DNA of 53,703 nt from Acidobacteriota bacterium (GTDB taxonomy: Bacteria > Acidobacteriota > UBA6911), in assembly GCA_016934295.1 (NCBI GenBank), contig JAFGTD010000002.1, forward strand, positions 1 to 53,703, in the 5' to 3' direction. Positions 1 to 9,946 of the stretch are shown here, one piece after another (the stretch's first letter is position 1; the number at the start of each line of letters is the position of its first letter). The notes under the pieces are model-generated. The model had not been told where the DNA came from, did no database searches, and worked only from the letters and a program-made list of their open reading frames with translations. Both the position numbers and the translations under genes were made by a program.

Positions 1-23
1 AGCAATTCGAGGTAAATTTTTCA

Positions 24-3000
24 ATGACCAATATCAGCACTTCGAATGTGTACCGGGACCGCATGGATTTCGCGAAAATCCATACCAGCATTCCTATTCC
101 GAATTTAATCGAAGTTCAGAGAAAGTCGTATCACAGGTTTTTACAGATGGATATTCCGTCTTCGGAACGTGAGGATGTAGGCCTGCAGGCGGTTTTCAAC
201 TCCGTTTTCCCGATTAATGATTTTCGCGGCACTTCCTCTCTGGAGTTCGTGGAATATTCCATCGGCAACTGGCAGTGTAAATGCGGCAATCTGAAAGGGT
301 TGGACTACCTGCGTGCTGCATGTTCCGAATGCGGCAAGGCGATTGTGAACAGCCCATACAATCCCGATGTCGGCACCTGCCGCCATTGCGGCGCAAAAAA
401 CGAGATCGAAAATCCAAGATGCGAGTACTGCGGCAGTACCGTCGAATTGAACGTGAAGTACAGCGTTGAGGAGTGCCAGGAGAGGGGAATGACGTTTGCG
501 GTTCCCCTTAAGGTAACAGTGCGCCTTGTCGTGTGGGACAAGGACGACGAGACGGAAGGGAAAAGCATCCGGGATATCAAGGAACAGGAAGTTTATTTTG
601 GCGATATTCCGCTTATGACCGAAAACGGGACGTTCATCGTGAACGGGACCGAGCGCGTTATCGTCAGCCAGTTGCACAGGTCGCCGGGTGTCTTTTTTGA
701 GTCCAATGCCGGGCGGTCTTTCATACTCGCGAAAATTATTCCCTACCGCGGATCCTGGGTTGAATTTGAATTCGACCAGAAAAACATCCTTTACGTTCGT
801 ATCGATCGCAAGAGGAAGTTTCTTGCATCGACATTCCTTCGCGCACTGGGGCTCAACGGCGACGTGGATATTCTCCGGGAATTTTACAGTCCGGTTACGA
901 TGCGCTGGAAGGGAAAAGACCTTTTCAGAACCCCGGGAAGGGATTTGATCGGATCGAGGGCGATCGAAGACATCAAAGATCCAAAGGGCAGGAAAGTACT
1001 CTGCCCGAAAGGGAAGAAGATTACAGAAAGTCTGTATAACCAGCTGATAAAGGCCGGAGTTAAAGAGACGAAAGCCGACATCGAATCCCTGGAAGGCGCC
1101 CTTTCCATCGACGAGGTGATCAACCATGAAACCGGCGAAATCCTGATTGAGTCCAATTCCGAAGTTACTTCGGGAACGATCACGGTTTTGAGCGAATCGG
1201 ACATCCATTCGCTGGAAGTCTTCTACCCGGACAGGGAGAATACCGGCACCATCATTTCCCAGACGCTCAATAAGGACACCATTAAATCCCAGTCGGATGC
1301 TTTGATAGAAATTTATCGAAAACAGCGGCCGGGTGACCCGCCGACCATTGAAACAGCCACCGCACTTTTCGAAGGGATGTTTTACGACCCCCGAAAATAT
1401 GATTTCTCCAAAGTCGGAAGGTTGAAGTTCAACATCAAGCTGGGTTTGAACACCCCTCTGGAACAGCGGACTTTAACCGCCGAGGATTTTTACGCGGTTA
1501 TCAAGTATGCGCTTAAGCTTGTAAAAAATATCGGAACCATAGATGACATTGACCACCTGGGAAATCGCCGTGTGCGGGCTGTAGGAGAATTGCTCGAGAA
1601 CCAGTTCCGTATCGGTCTGGTCCGAATGGAACGGGCAATTAAGGAAAAAATGTCGGTCCATCAGGAAATGACCACGGCCATGCCGCACGATCTTATCAAT
1701 GCCAAGCCGGTCATGGCGTCCATCCGGGAGTTTTTTGGGAGCAGTCAGTTGTCCCAGTTCATGGACCAGACCAATCCTCTCTCTGAGATTACCCACAAAC
1801 GGCGTCTTTCGGCTCTCGGGCCGGGCGGGTTGAGCCGGGAGCGTGCCGGTTTCGAGGTGCGCGACGTGCATCCCACGCACTACGGGCGCATCTGTCCGAT
1901 TGAAACTCCTGAAGGGCCGAATATCGGTTTGATCTCATCGTTGAGCTGCTATGCGCGGATTAACGATTACGGTTTTATCGAATCGCCGTATCGCAAGGTG
2001 AAGGAAGGGCGTGTTCTGGAATATGTAAACGTCATTCATCCCGGAGATACACATTATAAAGTGGGAGAGAAGGTAGAAAAAGACGACATTGAAAAGGAAA
2101 ACCGCCGTTGTGAAGCCGCGGGCAAAAGTCCGGCTGAGTTCGATCCGTCCTCCTTTTACCAGACTGCATGGGAAGCGGAAGAATATACCATAGCCCAGGC
2201 GAATGTAGAACTGGATGAAAAGGGCGGGATGCAACAGGAAAGGGTGAATGCCCGCAAAGCGGGCAACTTCGTGCTGGTTCCGCGGGAAGATGTCGATTAT
2301 ATCGACGTTTCTCCAAAACAACTGGTAAGTGTCGCCGCCAGCCTGATCCCCTTCCTGGAACATGATGATGCCAACCGTGCTCTTATGGGATCGAACATGC
2401 AGCGCCAGGCTGTTCCCCTGCTTCATGCCGAAGCGCCCTATATCGGGACGGGCATGGAATACCTGACTGCAAAAGATTCCGGTGCTGTCGTTATCTGCAA
2501 GCGCGCAGGTATTGTGGACAGCGTCGATGCAACCCGTATTATCGTTCGAATAGAAGGGGATAATGAAAACGGGAGATCGGCGAAGAGGGATGCCGGGGTG
2601 GATATTTACACCCTGACCAAATTCAAACGGTCCAACCAGAATACCTGCATTAACCAGACGCCCCTGGTCCGGAAGGGAGATACCGTTATCCGCGGTCAGG
2701 TTCTGGCGGATGGTCCCTGTACCGACAAGGGAGAGCTTGCCCTGGGACGCAACGTTCTCGTCGCTTTCATGCCCTGGCGCGGCTACAACTTTGAGGATGC
2801 GATTCTTGTCAGTGAAAAACTGGTTAAAGAAGACAGCTATACATCGATCCATATAGAAGAGCTTGAAATTGAAGCTCGGGATACAAAGCTGGGGCCGGAA
2901 GAAATCACACGCGATATCCCGAATGTCAGTGATTCCAGTTTGCGCGATCTGGACGAGAGCGGAATCATTCGCATCGGTGCAAAGGTTCGACCCGGAGATG

Positions 3001-4334
3001 TGCTTGTCGGCAAAGTGACACCCAAAGGCGAAACCCAGCTGTCCCCCGAAGAAAAACTGCTCCGGGCTATATTCGGCGAAAAAGCCGGAGAGGTGCGGGA
3101 CGCTTCTCTCGTGACCCCTCCCGGAATTGAAGGCACTATTGTCGACGTAAAGATTTTTTCGCGCAAGGGAGTGCCCAAGGACGAACGCGCCAAGGCCATC
3201 GAGGGAGAGCAGGTAGAAAAGATGGAAAAGGATCTCAATGACGAGATCCGCATTATCAAAGAGGAGCGAAACAAGCATCTGATCGATATTTTCAGCGGTG
3301 AAATTCTTCCCGATGACATCATAAACAGATCCGGAGAAGTAGTTTTAAAGAAGAAAACGAAACTTACCCGGACTATCCTGCAGGATCTCAGCTCGTCGGA
3401 ACTGAACAAGATTAAGAATGATTTCAAGTCCGAGAAAGAGGGTAAGGTTTTTGAGAGCATCAAGAGTCTGGAGGAAAAGACCGAAAAGCAGATCCAGATA
3501 CTGAAAAACCTGCATGAAGAGCAGCTCGGCAAGCTCCGCCGTGGAGACGAGCTTCCGCCCGGCGTCATTAAAATGGTCAAAGTCTACGTGGCCATGAAGC
3601 GGAAATTGTCGGTTGGAGACAAAATGGCCGGTCGCCACGGGAATAAGGGCGTCATCGCACGTATTTTGCCGGAAGAGGACATGCCGTATATGCCGGACGG
3701 CACCGCGGTTGAAATAGTGCTTAATCCGCTCGGCGTTCCGTCCCGAATGAATGTCGGACAGATCCTTGAGACGCACCTGGGCTGGGCCGCGAAGGCGTTG
3801 GGCCTGCACTATGCCACCCCGGTATTCGACGGTGCTTCGGAATCGGAAATCAAGGAAATGCTCGCTAGGGCCGGATTGCCCGAGAGCGGTAAAATTGATT
3901 TATATGACGGCATGACGGGCGAAAAATTCGACCAGAAAGTCACCGTCGGATATATCTACATTCTGAAGCTGTCCCATCTTGTGGATGATAAGATTCATGC
4001 CCGCAGTATCGGTCCGTATTCGCTCATCACCCAGCAGCCGCTGGGAGGGAAAGCCCAGTTCGGAGGCCAGAGATTCGGGGAGATGGAAGTGTGGGCTCTC
4101 GAAGCGTATGGTGCGGCCAACATACTGCAGGAACTGTTGACTGCAAAATCCGATGACATTCAGGGCCGTACGAAGATTTATGAGGCGATCGTAAAGGGCG
4201 AATCCCAGTTTACGCCGGGTATTCCCGAATCTTTCAACGTGCTCATTCGAGAACTGCAGAGTCTTTGTCTCGACGTGGAGCTGATTCAAAGGCAGAAAGC
4301 GCAGCGTGAGGAAGTTGAATCCGATAATGAATAG
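24..4334 (+). CDS. rpoB: DNA-directed RNA polymerase beta subunit
   Basis: The 1436-residue product is the beta subunit of RNA polymerase, which forms much of the catalytic cleft with beta-prime. Family blocks are present in order: [12 protein letters not shown] near the start, the EECQERG and [16 protein letters not shown] blocks, the rifampicin region with [18 protein letters not shown] and [17 protein letters not shown], and the C-terminal [24 protein letters not shown]. An insertion at about residues 82-140 carries C85, C87, C100, C103, C119, C122, C133 and C136, arranged like two zinc ribbons, between FVEYSIG and [17 protein letters not shown] motif lies 11 bases before the ATG. rpoC follows after 278 bases. 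The function is certain; the role of the insertion is inferred. Confidence 0.98.
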   Translation: MTNISTSNVYRDRMDFAKIHTSIPIPNLIEVQRKSYHRFLQMDIPSSEREDVGLQAVFNSVFPINDFRGTSSLEFVEYSIGNWQCKCGNLKGLDYLRAACSECGKAIVNSPYNPDVGTCRHCGAKNEIENPRCEYCGSTVELNVKYSVEECQERGMTFAVPLKVTVRLVVWDKDDETEGKSIRDIKEQEVYFGDIPLMTENGTFIVNGTERVIVSQLHRSPGVFFESNAGRSFILAKIIPYRGSWVEFEFDQKNILYVRIDRKRKFLASTFLRALGLNGDVDILREFYSPVTMRWKGKDLFRTPGRDLIGSRAIEDIKDPKGRKVLCPKGKKITESLYNQLIKAGVKETKADIESLEGALSIDEVINHETGEILIESNSEVTSGTITVLSESDIHSLEVFYPDRENTGTIISQTLNKDTIKSQSDALIEIYRKQRPGDPPTIETATALFEGMFYDPRKYDFSKVGRLKFNIKLGLNTPLEQRTLTAEDFYAVIKYALKLVKNIGTIDDIDHLGNRRVRAVGELLENQFRIGLVRMERAIKEKMSVHQEMTTAMPHDLINAKPVMASIREFFGSSQLSQFMDQTNPLSEITHKRRLSALGPGGLSRERAGFEVRDVHPTHYGRICPIETPEGPNIGLISSLSCYARINDYGFIESPYRKVKEGRVLEYVNVIHPGDTHYKVGEKVEKDDIEKENRRCEAAGKSPAEFDPSSFYQTAWEAEEYTIAQANVELDEKGGMQQERVNARKAGNFVLVPREDVDYIDVSPKQLVSVAASLIPFLEHDDANRALMGSNMQRQAVPLLHAEAPYIGTGMEYLTAKDSGAVVICKRAGIVDSVDATRIIVRIEGDNENGRSAKRDAGVDIYTLTKFKRSNQNTCINQTPLVRKGDTVIRGQVLADGPCTDKGELALGRNVLVAFMPWRGYNFEDAILVSEKLVKEDSYTSIHIEELEIEARDTKLGPEEITRDIPNVSDSSLRDLDESGIIRIGAKVRPGDVLVGKVTPKGETQLSPEEKLLRAIFGEKAGEVRDASLVTPPGIEGTIVDVKIFSRKGVPKDERAKAIEGEQVEKMEKDLNDEIRIIKEERNKHLIDIFSGEILPDDIINRSGEVVLKKKTKLTRTILQDLSSSELNKIKNDFKSEKEGKVFESIKSLEEKTEKQIQILKNLHEEQLGKLRRGDELPPGVIKMVKVYVAMKRKLSVGDKMAGRHGNKGVIARILPEEDMPYMPDGTAVEIVLNPLGVPSRMNVGQILETHLGWAAKALGLHYATPVFDGASESEIKEMLARAGLPESGKIDLYDGMTGEKFDQKVTVGYIYILKLSHLVDDKIHARSIGPYSLITQQPLGGKAQFGGQRFGEMEVWALEAYGAANILQELLTAKSDDIQGRTKIYEAIVKGESQFTPGIPESFNVLIRELQSLCLDVELIQRQKAQREEVESDNE

Positions 4335-4435
4335 AGGCTGTGGCAGGATGTATGCGGTTTTCTTTTCAGAATTCGCAATTCAGGATATTTAAAAGCGAAA
4401 AACCTCTCCCGTATTTCTCGCGAGGTTTCTTGGCG

Positions 4436-4575
4436 AGGCGGCACATATGGACATGGATGCAAGACTTGAAACCGACGGCACCTTGAGGCGACCTGAATCG
4501 AAGATTCAGGTCTTTCCGTACGTCGAGGAACCCGATGGGTGCGCGCCAGGCATGCACAGATACGCCGCAGTTGAA
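4436..4575. repeat. MITE-like imperfect palindromic repeat, copy A (rpoB-rpoC spacer)
   Basis: About 140 bases between rpoB and rpoC match the repeat at the right edge of the window. The shared left part runs from GCGAGG through TGGATGCAAG, CTTG, ACCGA and TGAGGCG, with roughly 45 of 58 positions identical by eye. The right end (GCATGCACAGATACGCCGC) is an imperfect inverted version of the left end, so the unit has terminal inverted repeats. A central 9-bp hairpin, ACCTGAATC/GATTCAGGT with loop GAA, lies at 4491-4511. No transposase is encoded. It supplies a false in-frame ATG for rpoC at 4535. Confidence 0.6.
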
Positions 4576-4612
4576 ATTTTGTGAGAAATTCGGGCTAGAT
4601 CAGGGGGGGCAA

Positions 4613-7600
4613 TTGAGAAGCTTTAAAGACGTGATGGAAAAATCAGATTTAAGTACGGATTTCGACAGCATTCGAATCAGTCTCGCTTCGCCGGAGAAGA
4701 TCCGGGCGTGGTCGCGCGGAGAAGTGACCAAGCCTGAAACGATTAACTATCGTACATTCAAACCGGAAAAAGACGGTCTTTTCTGCGCCAGGATCTTTGG
4801 ACCCGTTACCGACTGGGAATGCCTGTGCGGCAAGTATAAGCGCATGAAATACCGTGGTGTTGTGTGTGACAAATGCGGTGTTGAAGTCACCCTTTCCAAG
4901 GTGCGGCGTGAAAGGCTGGGTCACATCGAACTGGCCTCTCCATGTTCCCATGTCTGGTTTTTCAAGGGATTGCCGAGCCGGATCGGACACCTGCTGGATA
5001 TTACCCTCAGGGATCTGGAGAGGGTGCTTTACTTCGAAGCGTACGTGGTTATCGACGCAGGGGAAGCCCCTGTCAAACAGGGAGATCTTCTTAACGAAGA
5101 GCAATACAGGGCACTGGTACAGGAATTCCCGGGTAAATTCAACGCAATGATGGGCGCGGAAGCCATCAAGGAGCTTTTAAGCCGGGTTGAAATTGAAGAA
5201 ATATCGGAAGAACTCCGGGCAGCCATGAAAACGGAAACTTCCCAACTGAAGCGCATTAAGTACGCCAAGCGTCTGAAAGTGGTGGATGCCTTCCGAAAGT
5301 CCGGAAATAAGCCCGAATGGATGATCCTGGATGTCATTCCCGTGATCCCTCCGGAGTTGCGTCCACTGGTGCCGCTGGACGGCGGCCGGTTCGCCACTTC
5401 GGATCTCAATGATCTCTACCGCCGCGTAATCAACCGGAACAACCGGCTGAAAAAGCTGATGGAACTGCGCGCACCAGAAGTCATTATTCGAAATGAGAAG
5501 AGAATGCTGCAGGAAGCCGTGGACGCCATGTTTGACAACGGCCGGCGCGGACGGGTGCTTCGCGGGGCGAACAATCGGCCCCTGAAGTCGCTCAGCGATA
5601 CTCTTAAAGGAAAATCCGGACGGTTCAGGCAGAATCTTTTAGGAAAGCGCGTCGATTATTCCGGTCGTTCTGTGATTGTGGTCGGCCCCGAATTGAAGCT
5701 TCATCAGTGCGGTTTGCCCAAGAAAATGGCTCTGGAGCTGTTCAAGCCGTTTATCTACAACCGGCTGGAAAAAGACGGGCATGCCGCCACCATCAAAGGC
5801 GCCAAAGAAATGGTGGAACGCCACGAATCGGTGGTCTGGGATATCCTGGAGGATGTCATCAAAGACCATCCCGTGCTTCTCAACCGCGCGCCTACCCTGC
5901 ATCGTCTTGGAATACAGGCTTTTGAGCCGGTACTGGTAGAGGGTAAAGCGATAAAGATTCCACCGCTTGTATGCGCGGCTTTTAATGCGGACTTCGACGG
6001 CGACCAGATGGCCGTACATATTCCGCTTTCTCCCGAAGCGCAGATAGAAGCTTCGGTGCTCATGCTGAGCAGCCACAATATTCTCTCTCCCGCCAACGGG
6101 CAGCCCATTGCCATCCCCAGTCAGGACATCGTGCTGGGATGTTATTACCTGACGAAGGCCAAGCGGGGCACCATAGGCGAAGGCCGGATGTTCGGTACCT
6201 ATGATGAGGCGATGTTCGCGCTCGACAACGAAATGGTGGAAAGACTGACGCCCATTCGCTACCGCTATACCGGTTCCCTGATGGACCTGACAACCCAATA
6301 CGACGACCAGGCTATCATGAGAGCGGATGTCCGTGAGGTCGAAAATGAGTTTATCAACACCACTATCGGGCGTTTGATATTCAATTCAATCCTCCCGGAA
6401 GGCATGCCTTTCATCAATGGCCTCCTCAAGAAGAAGGGGCTGCAGCAACTGGGGAATTACTGCTATCTGCGCTACGGCCTGGAGACTACGGTCAAGATGC
6501 TCGACGATTTAAAGGATCTTGGGTTCCTGCATGCGACGAAAGCGGGTATGTCCATAGGGATCGACGATTTGATTGTTCCGAATAATAAAGCCGAGCTGGT
6601 GGACAGGGCGAAGGAAAACGTCATCGAGGTGGAAACGCAGTATCAGGACGGCGCCATCACCGATGGTGAGCGATACAACAAGATCATCGATATCTGGTCG
6701 GATGTTACCGAAAAAGTTTCGGATGAAATGTTCCGTGAAATGGCGTCGCAGGATGAAAGCGGGTACGAGTTCAATCCCATATATATCATGGCCGATTCCG
6801 GTGCCCGGGGCAGCAAACAGCAGATCCGCCAGCTGGCGGGTATGCGCGGTCTTATGGCCAAGCCTTCCGGCGAGATTATCGAGACGCCGATTACGGCCAA
6901 TTTCAGGGAAGGCCTGACGGTGCTGCAGTACTTCATTTCAACGCACGGGGCCCGTAAAGGATTAGCGGATACGGCACTCAAGACGGCGGATTCAGGATAC
7001 CTGACGCGGCGTCTCGTTGATGTGGCCCAGGATGTTATCGTTTCCACGGTCGACTGCAATACCCTGGACGGTATTTACGTTACCTCCATTATTGAGGGCG
7101 GCGAGATTATCGAACCGTTGCAGGATCGTATTGTCGGACGTGTCGCACTCGAAAACATCCGGGATCCTTTAACGGGTGAAACCATCCTGGGGATCAATGA
7201 GGAGATTACCGAATCTTTGGCGGCGGAAATTCAGGCAGCCGGTATCGAGAAGGTTAAGATTCGTTCGGTTTTGACCTGCAAGGCGAAGCGGGGGGTCTGT
7301 GTGAAATGTTACGGACGGAACCTTGCGACAGGTTTAATGGTCGATCTGGGAGAAGCGACCGGAGTGATTGCGGCCCAATCGATCGGCGAACCGGGCACAC
7401 AGCTGACGATGCGGACGTTCCATATCGGAGGCACCGCAAGCCGGACGCACGAGCAGTCAACGGAAGAATCGAAAAATGAAGGAATCGTCAAGTTTCTGAA
7501 TATCCAGCATGTCACAAATCGCGACGGCAATCTGGTGGTCATGAACCGGAACGGCACTTTGACTATCGCCGATGAAGCCGGTCGTGAAAAGGAACGGTAC

Positions 7601-8821
7601 TCGGTTGCATATGGCGCTATTCTGAAGGTAAAGGACGGGCAGAAAATCAAACCCGGCCAGGTTCTGGTGGAATGGGATCCGTATTCTTTCTCTATTCTTA
7701 CCGAGTTCGGCGGCACGATTGCGTTCAAGGATATCCATGACGGGATTACGTTCAAGGAAGAGCGGGATGAGAATACCGGGCTGGTTCGCCAGGTCATCAT
7801 CGAGTCCCCCGACGAGAAATATCAGCCGCAGATCCTCATTAAGGATAAAGGGAAAACCGTCAAGCACTACCTGCTTCCATCGAAAGCCCATCTCTGGGTC
7901 GATAACGGAGAAGAAGTTTATCCCGGCAGCGTTCTGGCAAAGATACCCAGAGAAACGCGTAAAACCAAGGATATAACCGGCGGCCTGCCCCGCATTGTCG
8001 AGCTTTTCGAAGCTCGGAAACCAAAAGAAACCGCCGTCATTACGGAAGTCGACGGTGTCGTGAAATACGCCGGGCTGGTACGCGGCCAGCGCAAAATAGA
8101 GGTGCATCACGAAAGCGGCATCGTCAAGGAATACCTGCTTCCGAGAGGCGTACATATTAATGTCCAGGAAGGCGAGTATGTCAGGGCCGGTGAGGCTTTG
8201 ATGGACGGACCCCGCAACCCGCACGATATTCTGAGGGTCCTGGGAGAAAAAGAACTCCAGGGCTACCTGGTGAACGAGATCCAGGAGGTCTACCGCTTGC
8301 AGGGCGTCAATATCAATGACAAGCACATCGAAGTCATCGTTCGCCAGATGATGCGATGGATTAAAGTCGAGGATGTTGGAGACACCGAATTCCTTTTGGA
8401 AGAACAGGTGGACAAATTCCGGTTCTACGAGGAGAACGAACGGGTTGAGGCCGCCGGAGGCGTTCCGGCAAAAGGGCGTCCCCTGCTGCTCGGCATAACC
8501 AAGGCGTCTCTTTCAACGGACAGCTTTATTTCAGCCGCATCGTTCCAGGAAACCACCCGGGTTCTGACGGAGGCCGCCATCAGCGGCAAGGTCGATTACC
8601 TGCGCGGCCTGAAAGAGAACGTTATTATGGGACGGCTGATACCTGCCGGCACCGGGATGGAGTTTTACCATAATATCAAGCTGACCGAACCGATTGTTCC
8701 CATGGATTCCTTTGAAACGGAAGGGGAAGAGGGGGAAATGGGGTCGGAACCGGTTATGCAGAATGTCGATGCCGAGGCCACTGCTGAGGTGACCAAGGAG
8801 ACGTCCACCGAAAGCGCATAA
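4613..8821 (+). CDS. rpoC: DNA-directed RNA polymerase beta-prime subunit
   Basis: This subunit carries the active site. Visible are the N-terminal zinc site ([20 protein letters not shown]), the Mg-binding [12 protein letters not shown] motif, the downstream [19 protein letters not shown] bridge-helix region and the second zinc site ([11 protein letters not shown]). The C-terminus has an acidic tail rich in E and T. I place the start at TTG 4613 ([11 protein letters not shown]...), preceded by AGGGGGGG at 4602-4609; ATG 4634 is the alternative. The open frame reaches back to ATG 4535, but those residues come from the spacer repeat and do not resemble RpoC. The product is about 1402 residues. 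An intrinsic terminator follows, and no rpsL/rpsG/fusA genes come next. Confidence 0.97.
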   Translation: MRSFKDVMEKSDLSTDFDSIRISLASPEKIRAWSRGEVTKPETINYRTFKPEKDGLFCARIFGPVTDWECLCGKYKRMKYRGVVCDKCGVEVTLSKVRRERLGHIELASPCSHVWFFKGLPSRIGHLLDITLRDLERVLYFEAYVVIDAGEAPVKQGDLLNEEQYRALVQEFPGKFNAMMGAEAIKELLSRVEIEEISEELRAAMKTETSQLKRIKYAKRLKVVDAFRKSGNKPEWMILDVIPVIPPELRPLVPLDGGRFATSDLNDLYRRVINRNNRLKKLMELRAPEVIIRNEKRMLQEAVDAMFDNGRRGRVLRGANNRPLKSLSDTLKGKSGRFRQNLLGKRVDYSGRSVIVVGPELKLHQCGLPKKMALELFKPFIYNRLEKDGHAATIKGAKEMVERHESVVWDILEDVIKDHPVLLNRAPTLHRLGIQAFEPVLVEGKAIKIPPLVCAAFNADFDGDQMAVHIPLSPEAQIEASVLMLSSHNILSPANGQPIAIPSQDIVLGCYYLTKAKRGTIGEGRMFGTYDEAMFALDNEMVERLTPIRYRYTGSLMDLTTQYDDQAIMRADVREVENEFINTTIGRLIFNSILPEGMPFINGLLKKKGLQQLGNYCYLRYGLETTVKMLDDLKDLGFLHATKAGMSIGIDDLIVPNNKAELVDRAKENVIEVETQYQDGAITDGERYNKIIDIWSDVTEKVSDEMFREMASQDESGYEFNPIYIMADSGARGSKQQIRQLAGMRGLMAKPSGEIIETPITANFREGLTVLQYFISTHGARKGLADTALKTADSGYLTRRLVDVAQDVIVSTVDCNTLDGIYVTSIIEGGEIIEPLQDRIVGRVALENIRDPLTGETILGINEEITESLAAEIQAAGIEKVKIRSVLTCKAKRGVCVKCYGRNLATGLMVDLGEATGVIAAQSIGEPGTQLTMRTFHIGGTASRTHEQSTEESKNEGIVKFLNIQHVTNRDGNLVVMNRNGTLTIADEAGREKERYSVAYGAILKVKDGQKIKPGQVLVEWDPYSFSILTEFGGTIAFKDIHDGITFKEERDENTGLVRQVIIESPDEKYQPQILIKDKGKTVKHYLLPSKAHLWVDNGEEVYPGSVLAKIPRETRKTKDITGGLPRIVELFEARKPKETAVITEVDGVVKYAGLVRGQRKIEVHHESGIVKEYLLPRGVHINVQEGEYVRAGEALMDGPRNPHDILRVLGEKELQGYLVNEIQEVYRLQGVNINDKHIEVIVRQMMRWIKVEDVGDTEFLLEEQVDKFRFYEENERVEAAGGVPAKGRPLLLGITKASLSTDSFISAASFQETTRVLTEAAISGKVDYLRGLKENVIMGRLIPAGTGMEFYHNIKLTEPIVPMDSFETEGEEGEMGSEPVMQNVDAEATAEVTKETSTESA

Positions 8822-8850
8822 CGGCCGACATTTTCATCAAACTCAAAACC

Positions 8851-8886
8851 GCGGAATTTCGATCATGAAATTCCGCTGTTTTTTTA
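8851..8886 (+). terminator. Intrinsic terminator after rpoC
   Basis: A perfect 10-bp stem, GCGGAATTTC (8851-8860) with GAAATTCCGC (8867-8876) and loop GATCAT, is followed by TGTTTTTTT. It lies 30 bases after the rpoC stop and closes the rpoBC transcript. Confidence 0.9.
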
Positions 8887-8904
8887 TGTCCAAGGTGTCA
8901 GGCT

Positions 8905-8968
8905 TTGAACCTTGAACCTTGAACGGGAAACGGGAAACGGGGAACGGGGAACGGGAAACGGGGAACGA
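8905..8968. repeat. Tandem heptamer-like simple repeat
   Basis: Three CTTGAAC units are followed by six units of the GGGAAAC / GGGGAAC type. The tract sits between two converging terminators (rpoC and pilA). A short two-unit GGGAAAC copy recurs near 50171-50187 between genes. It looks like a non-coding intergenic tract and may vary in copy number by slippage. Confidence 0.75.
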
Positions 8969-9000
8969 GAAAAAAGAAAGGCGGCTCCTGTGAGCCGCCT
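8968..9000 (-). terminator. Intrinsic terminator of pilA
   Basis: Read on the minus strand, GGCGGCTC (8999-8992) and GAGCCGCC (8987-8980) pair around a four-base loop and are followed by TTTCTTTTTT. It lies about 50 bases after the pilA stop. Confidence 0.9.
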
Positions 9001-9050
9001 TGAGAAATGACCTCCGCACAATGCAGAGGGATCTGTTTTCCGTTTCCCGA

Positions 9051-9545
9051 TTACTGTTTACCGATCGGATCGCCTGCGACACAATCCGCAGCACCGCACT
9101 TGGGTGCGGGCGCTCCGCCCAGTGCCTGGTTGAATCTTACAACCTGATCGGAAGCGATTCCATATTCGTAACGGCCGGTAGAAGCTGCAGCTGTCGGCGT
9201 AGCCAGGAATCCGAATCCGTTAGGCAGTGTAGCTATTGCGGCCGGCACGGTCGCCGGATTGCCGGCGGCATAACTATATCCGTTGAAGTTTCCGCCAAAG
9301 CGGGAATCCAGAAATCCTCCGAGGGCAGGATTTACCAGCGTAGCCAGATCAGTGTACATCTGGTTGTTGACGGAAGCATAGGCCACTTCGGCCGATCCTA
9401 TCGTTCTGCATCCCTGAATGGCGCCGGCTTCATTGGCGGCCATTCTCGAGGTCAGCATGCTCGGAACCGCGATTGCCGCGATAATGGCGATAATCGCCAC
9501 AACAATTAAAAGCTCAATCAGTGAAAATCCCTGTTCCTGTTTCAT
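9051..9545 (-). CDS. pilA: Type IV major pilin
   Basis: This 164-residue prepilin has a short leader, MKQEQG, and cleavage is expected between G6 and F7. The mature protein starts FSLIELLIVVAIIAIIAAIAVPSML, a classic hydrophobic pilin helix with the conserved Glu at mature position 5 (E11). A globular domain follows, ending in a CGAADC cysteine pair that could form a loop. The ATG at 9545 is preceded by AGAGGAGA. An upstream in-frame ATG (9659) is rejected because it lies before the leader and upstream of the sigma-54 promoter. The gene follows pilR and ends the cluster; a sigma-54 promoter implies control by PilS/PilR. It is much longer than the roughly 60-residue Geobacter-type pilin. Confidence 0.93.
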   Translation of the reverse strand: MKQEQGFSLIELLIVVAIIAIIAAIAVPSMLTSRMAANEAGAIQGCRTIGSAEVAYASVNNQMYTDLATLVNPALGGFLDSRFGGNFNGYSYAAGNPATVPAAIATLPNGFGFLATPTAAASTGRYEYGIASDQVVRFNQALGGAPAPKCGAADCVAGDPIGKQ

Positions 9546-9605
9546 TGAATCGTGTCTCCTCTCTCGTTTATCTTCCTGTTTCATTGCATACCCGGAAATA
9601 AGTAC

Positions 9606-9621
9606 TGCAATATGCGTGCCA
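9606..9621 (-). promoter_or_regulatory. Sigma-54 promoter of pilA
   Basis: The minus strand reads TGGCACGCATATTGCA, a near-consensus -24/-12 element with GG and GC separated by ten bases. It gives a 5' leader of about 50 bases before the pilA ATG at 9545. Sigma-54 control by PilR is the known arrangement for pilA in several bacteria, and both pilS and pilR are adjacent. Confidence 0.88.
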
Positions 9622-9644
9622 AATAATCCGAAAATTCTCGGCCG

Positions 9645-9661
9645 TTGTGACGTTGTCACAA
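9645..9661. promoter_or_regulatory. Palindrome upstream of the pilA sigma-54 promoter (possible PilR site)
   Basis: The perfect inverted repeat TTGTGAC-GTT-GTCACAA lies about 24 bases upstream of the -24 element. Its arms contain TGTCACA-like half sites. It is a plausible activator-binding site, closer to the promoter than most sigma-54 enhancers. Confidence 0.45.
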
Positions 9662-9812
9662 GTAATTGTATTTAATAGACATATGGGTGTGATATTCGCG
9701 GGCTGCCAAATAGTAATTCCCGGAATTGTCAAGTTTGTGCGGATTTTCAGCATCTGAAGTGTCGAAAAACAGCACCTGAGGGGCTGGTATTCGTTGTGTT
9801 TAACGGTAAATT

Positions 9813-9841
9813 GTAGGGGCGAACCTTGTGTTCGCCCTGTA
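9813..9841 (+). repeat. GGGCGAAC/GTTCGCCC hairpin repeat, copy 1
   Basis: Perfect 8-bp arms, GGGCGAAC and GTTCGCCC, flank a CTTGT loop at 9817-9837 and are preceded by GTAG. This is the first of five copies in the window. It lies between pilA and pilR and may be transcribed as a stem-loop. Confidence 0.8.
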
Positions 9842-9873
9842 TCTCTCCACAAACAGCCCTTCTTATCGATTCA

Positions 9874-9892
9874 GGGCGAACACAAGGTTCGC
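9874..9892 (-). repeat. Hairpin repeat, copy 2 (truncated)
   Basis: This is an inverted copy reading GGGCGAACACAAGGTTCGC on the plus strand and lacking the last CC of one arm. Confidence 0.75.
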
Positions 9893-9919
9893 GTATATTG
9901 GTACCAAGGCCGGTTAGGA

Positions 9920-9946
9920 GGGCGAACACAAGGTTCGCCCCTACTA
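9920..9946 (-). repeat. Hairpin repeat, copy 3, abutting the pilR stop codon
   Basis: This is an inverted full copy (arms at 9920-9927 and 9933-9940, then CTAC). On the minus strand the repeat's leading GTAG follows directly on the pilR stop, which gives TAG TAG in tandem. With copy 1 it forms an inverted pair flanking about 80 bases. Confidence 0.8.

Noticed and set aside
4535-4612. N-terminal extension of RpoC from ATG 4535
   Set aside because: The residues come from the spacer repeat, and the family start lies near TTG 4613 behind an AGGGGG ribosome site.
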